This document shows, in pieces, positions 61,151 through 64,000 of a DNA stretch of 64,000 nucleotides. The position numbers and the translations under genes are program-made. Each line of letters begins with the position of its first letter. Positions within the stretch are counted from its first letter, which is position 1. Source of the stretch: Lithobates sylvaticus (lineage: Eukaryota; Chordata; Amphibia; Anura; Ranidae); the NCBI GenBank assembly GCA_028564925.1, contig CM053028.1, positions 629,448,995 through 629,512,994 of the forward strand, given 5' to 3'. The notes under the pieces are model-generated. The model worked only from the letters and a program-made list of their open reading frames with translations, ran no database searches and was not told the DNA's origin.

Positions 61151-64000
61151 CGCTCCTCCCCATCATAAAAATAATCCACATGATGACAACTATCATTCAA
61201 TATATATTACCAATGAGTGAATTTGCATGTGTTTTAATATTCCTTCTATTAGGAGAAATGGTTATCTCATTATCACATTATGAGGTTTTATTTGTAATTC
61301 CCCTGTTATTCAACTCTCTGTTTTCCGTTCGTCACAACAGATCTATCTTCTCGATGCATGCCAGATTAAGAACCCTTAAGAGGTCTAATTTTTATTATGT
61401 TGCCCACTCATTCTGGGGTGATTCCAATGCGATTCACTTTTTTTACTAGCAATGGTCACACATATTTGCTTGGTTGCATCATATATAGAATATATTTTGG
61501 TTGGTTGAGATGCATATCTCTTTGCCCAAGTGTGTATTTCATCTTTGCCAGTGTTAGTCTGAGATATACTCTTCTTATTTCCCTTGTTACATGTGCAATG
61601 GAAGCTTGACAATCGAAACCCAACTTGATGTTGAAATGTATACGAGATATATTGTTTCCTTTTTTTTTCTAATAACAAATTGGGACCTACGGATGTTAGT
61701 TTTAGGCCAACATTCCAGCTAATTTATTTCATTTTTGGTGTTGTTTCTCTGTTATTCCCTTCTGCAAAAATACGTATTCCTTCTAGGAACATGATGGCCT
61801 GTTAATAGCAAAGTCATATAATTTATTGCAATTCGCGTCGGACCAGTAATATTTGAGCCTTGCGGTTACGTTCCTTTGGGGGGGTCCGGTGCCCAGGCCG
61901 GGTGGTGACCAACAACACTGTCACATGACATGGACTAGGTAACCTGTCTACGGAACGTGTGTTTTTAAATACAACTATTGGTGAACAATTTTGTATCAAT
62001 ACCATTACCATGACAAGAATATGTCATGATATATTAAACAGAGGCTGTCCTGACAATACACAGACTAAAATCTATGTAGGGACCGTTGGTTTATCAAGGA
62101 GAATCCTGATATCTGCGTGTAGCAGTATGTAAAAACTTAACAAGCATTGAAACAATCACCTAAGGCATCAGTAACCTTCTGAATAATTTATACTTAATTT
62201 TTAATTAATAAACATTGCCCACTCTTAGAAATTCATACTCATGCACAAATGTACCTGTTTTCACCTTATAGAAACGATTTATTTAGTGGATATGACTAAA
62301 TAGAGAGAGCAAATCATTGTTCTTAAAGTTCTTACAGCATTTGAAGCCATATATAACTTGTATCGCACCGATATATTATAATTTATAAACCATTGTCTAT
62401 CCAACCGTTCTAACAAAGTAATTAAAAAACTAATATACACTTATGGTGCTTAAATACATACATCAAATCTTTTTTTATTATCGTCCTCCCCCCCCCCTTC
62501 GCCAATTACCCGGACCTTTACGCTTAACATCTAGGGAAATTTCCAGACTCTTTCATTCAACAGGTACAAGACTCTATTCCTGTCGTTCTGCTACTTACAA
62601 TTTTGATCCCCCGAGATAATGCTACACGGGCACAGATTCGTCTGCAGTTTAATTAGGTCGGGCGTGCTATAAATTCTGCCGTTTGAATTATCAAAAATAA
62701 CATGTACGCATAATCAACTGAAAATCTGTCCGGGGGGGGACAGCTCCCATCTCAGCCATAAACTGGATTGGCGTGGCTGGGAGCATATTGTTTGCTCCCA
62801 GGGCACACGCCAACCTGCTGTGGAAAAATAATTGTCCCACTAAATATAAAATGACCTGAGATTGTCTTTGACATACAGAATTCCAGTACCTGTCTCTCTC
62901 CCAAAAAAACATGTTTTGTTGTATTGGATATCCACGCACGGTTTATTGTCAATGCCCAGTTGTAAAAGGCTAATGAGGCAGTCTTCATGCTGAATGACAG
63001 ATGTACAAGGAAAGCTAATCAGCTACCGTTGCAAGAAAGGATGTGGATTTTCTAGAATTTTCTCTTCATAGGTGTAATAGGTCTGATGTAACTTTTAATA
63101 GGCGTTTGTTGCTCTGGAACCTTGGCTGGAAAAATACTTCGATTTTAAGTGTGTCTCCCAACCCTCGCTGTCATCTATGAACGCAATTCACGCCTTTACA
63201 ATTGGTTCGTCCATCGGACTAGCTTTGTATGTCCTTATGGACTTTAAAGCAACGTGTATCATTATTGGAATCCTGCACGTGCTAGGGACAAGGTACCGGT
63301 TTTTTCTTTCACATACAGAAGCGGCATTAGTTCTATAGACTCCCACTCTACCAACGATCATAGACATAACTCGAGCCGTATATGGTTTCTGTTGGGTCCG
63401 GATATAATATCTCATTTTAAAGGTAGTATTCGATCTCTCCAACAGGTCCGTTAAATGGTTCTGCAGATAAACACAACCTGTCTATAGATAACAATACCCT
63501 ATCCTCCTCCCTTATCTGCTGGGCGAATACCTTTATATGTTTTCTCCCCTCCAGATCATTTAATTCCTCTCCCTAATGCGCTCAGCGGTTCACTCTCATT
63601 TCTTCTACTGGTCTGATATATCTTCAATATCCTTAATGTACCAATTTGATACACCTGCTTTAAAGTGATTTGCTCGTGTTGTTTTTGGATGGGTTTTTGA
63701 AAGCTATTAGTTTTTTGATAAGTCCGCTATCTATCCTATTAATTATTGACATTAGTGCCTCCTAACATTATAGTGGTAACCCAGGATGGCTCAAGCAATA
63801 TTATTTTTTAATGTTCATCCACAGTCCTGATGAATATATGTTGTCTATTATAGACTTACAAATATTCTTTCAGCACCTTTTTAGTGTTGCCACTTTTCCA
63901 TGGCCTAAATTGAGTATGTTGCAGTCCACACCATTTAAGATTGATGCTCAACCTCAACTCACAATTATAATATTCCTGTATTTACACATGCCCTCATGCC
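61151..64000. other. AT-rich non-coding DNA, no gene recognised
   Basis: The composition shifts to about 35-38% G+C with fewer CpG (about 8 in the 600 bases from 61201). The longest frames are under 90 codons and look like chance products of AT-rich DNA. No intron-exon structure, transposon end or tandem array could be defined, apart from the hairpin at 62769-62813 and a 10-base C run near 62488. Confidence 0.5.
62769..62813. repeat. 45-bp imperfect palindrome
   Basis: ttggcgtg (62769-62776) pairs with cacgccaa (62806-62813), and ctgggagca (62777-62785) with tgctcccag (62793-62801), leaving a small internal bulge and a 7-base loop. It could be a hairpin RNA, a remnant of a foldback element, or chance. 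Confidence 0.6.

Noticed and set aside
61180-61449. 89-codon hydrophobic frame
   Set aside because: Leu/Ile/Phe-rich composition is what AT-rich DNA gives by chance; no family or conserved motif seen.

Overview
The window is a chimeric scaffold. Three blocks of different origin are joined through runs of N. Positions 1-3480 look like vertebrate DNA, most likely a ranid-type frog: inverted-repeat and Tc1-like DNA transposon ends, minisatellites, a CpG-rich segment with a splice-donor consensus and no long open frame. Positions 3681-57794 are a solid piece of bacterial chromosome from the Comamonadaceae (Burkholderiales; Delftia or Comamonas is my best guess from gene order and protein sequence). 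Positions 58295-64000 are eukaryote-like or unassigned DNA without recognisable genes. The two gaps (200 N at 3481-3680 and 500 N at 57795-58294) sit exactly at the two composition changes, so the bacterial block is best read as a contaminant contig placed between host contigs by scaffolding. It is not a transferred genomic island.

The bacterial block is high in G+C, has no introns and carries about 45 genes in tight operons, many with 4-bp ATGA overlaps. Left to right: ubiB; a sodium:solute symporter; a DUF11-repeat surface protein; fmdB-like, DUF502 and aspS; a CsgG-like secreted protein; nudB, an exonuclease/endonuclease/phosphatase-family gene and folE; an EamA exporter; DUF429, LysE exporter and alpha/beta hydrolase genes; an AraC regulator and a Bug-type binding protein; a leftward peptide-type ABC transporter operon ending in an amidase; a ferredoxin; the leftward housekeeping run mutM-side TPR, lolB, ispE, tRNA-Gln, prs, rplY, pth; rightward mutM, a dynamin-like GTPase and mutY; the creBCD envelope-stress locus; rapZ, recN and nadK against divergent hrcA; two tRNAs; a CHASE2 kinase, a LysM-FecR protein and a response regulator; trpS, a site-2 protease, a chemotaxis receptor and a Sua5/YciO family gene.

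Almost every bacterial gene is interrupted by single-base insertions or deletions, including essential genes and the tRNAs, and homopolymers are inflated (42 C in a row at 36145-36186). Gene order and protein similarity survive, so I read these as uncorrected long-read errors and annotate each gene over its full span. They should not be called pseudogenes.

No CRISPR array, insertion sequence, prophage, retrovirus-like element or resistance gene was recognised. The most interesting biological candidates are the CHASE2 kinase / LysM-FecR / response-regulator trio at 48308-53232, a small unknown gene overlapping creD, the nested inverted-repeat elements in the left flank, and a 2.9-kb stretch after 58295 whose composition resembles neither neighbour.
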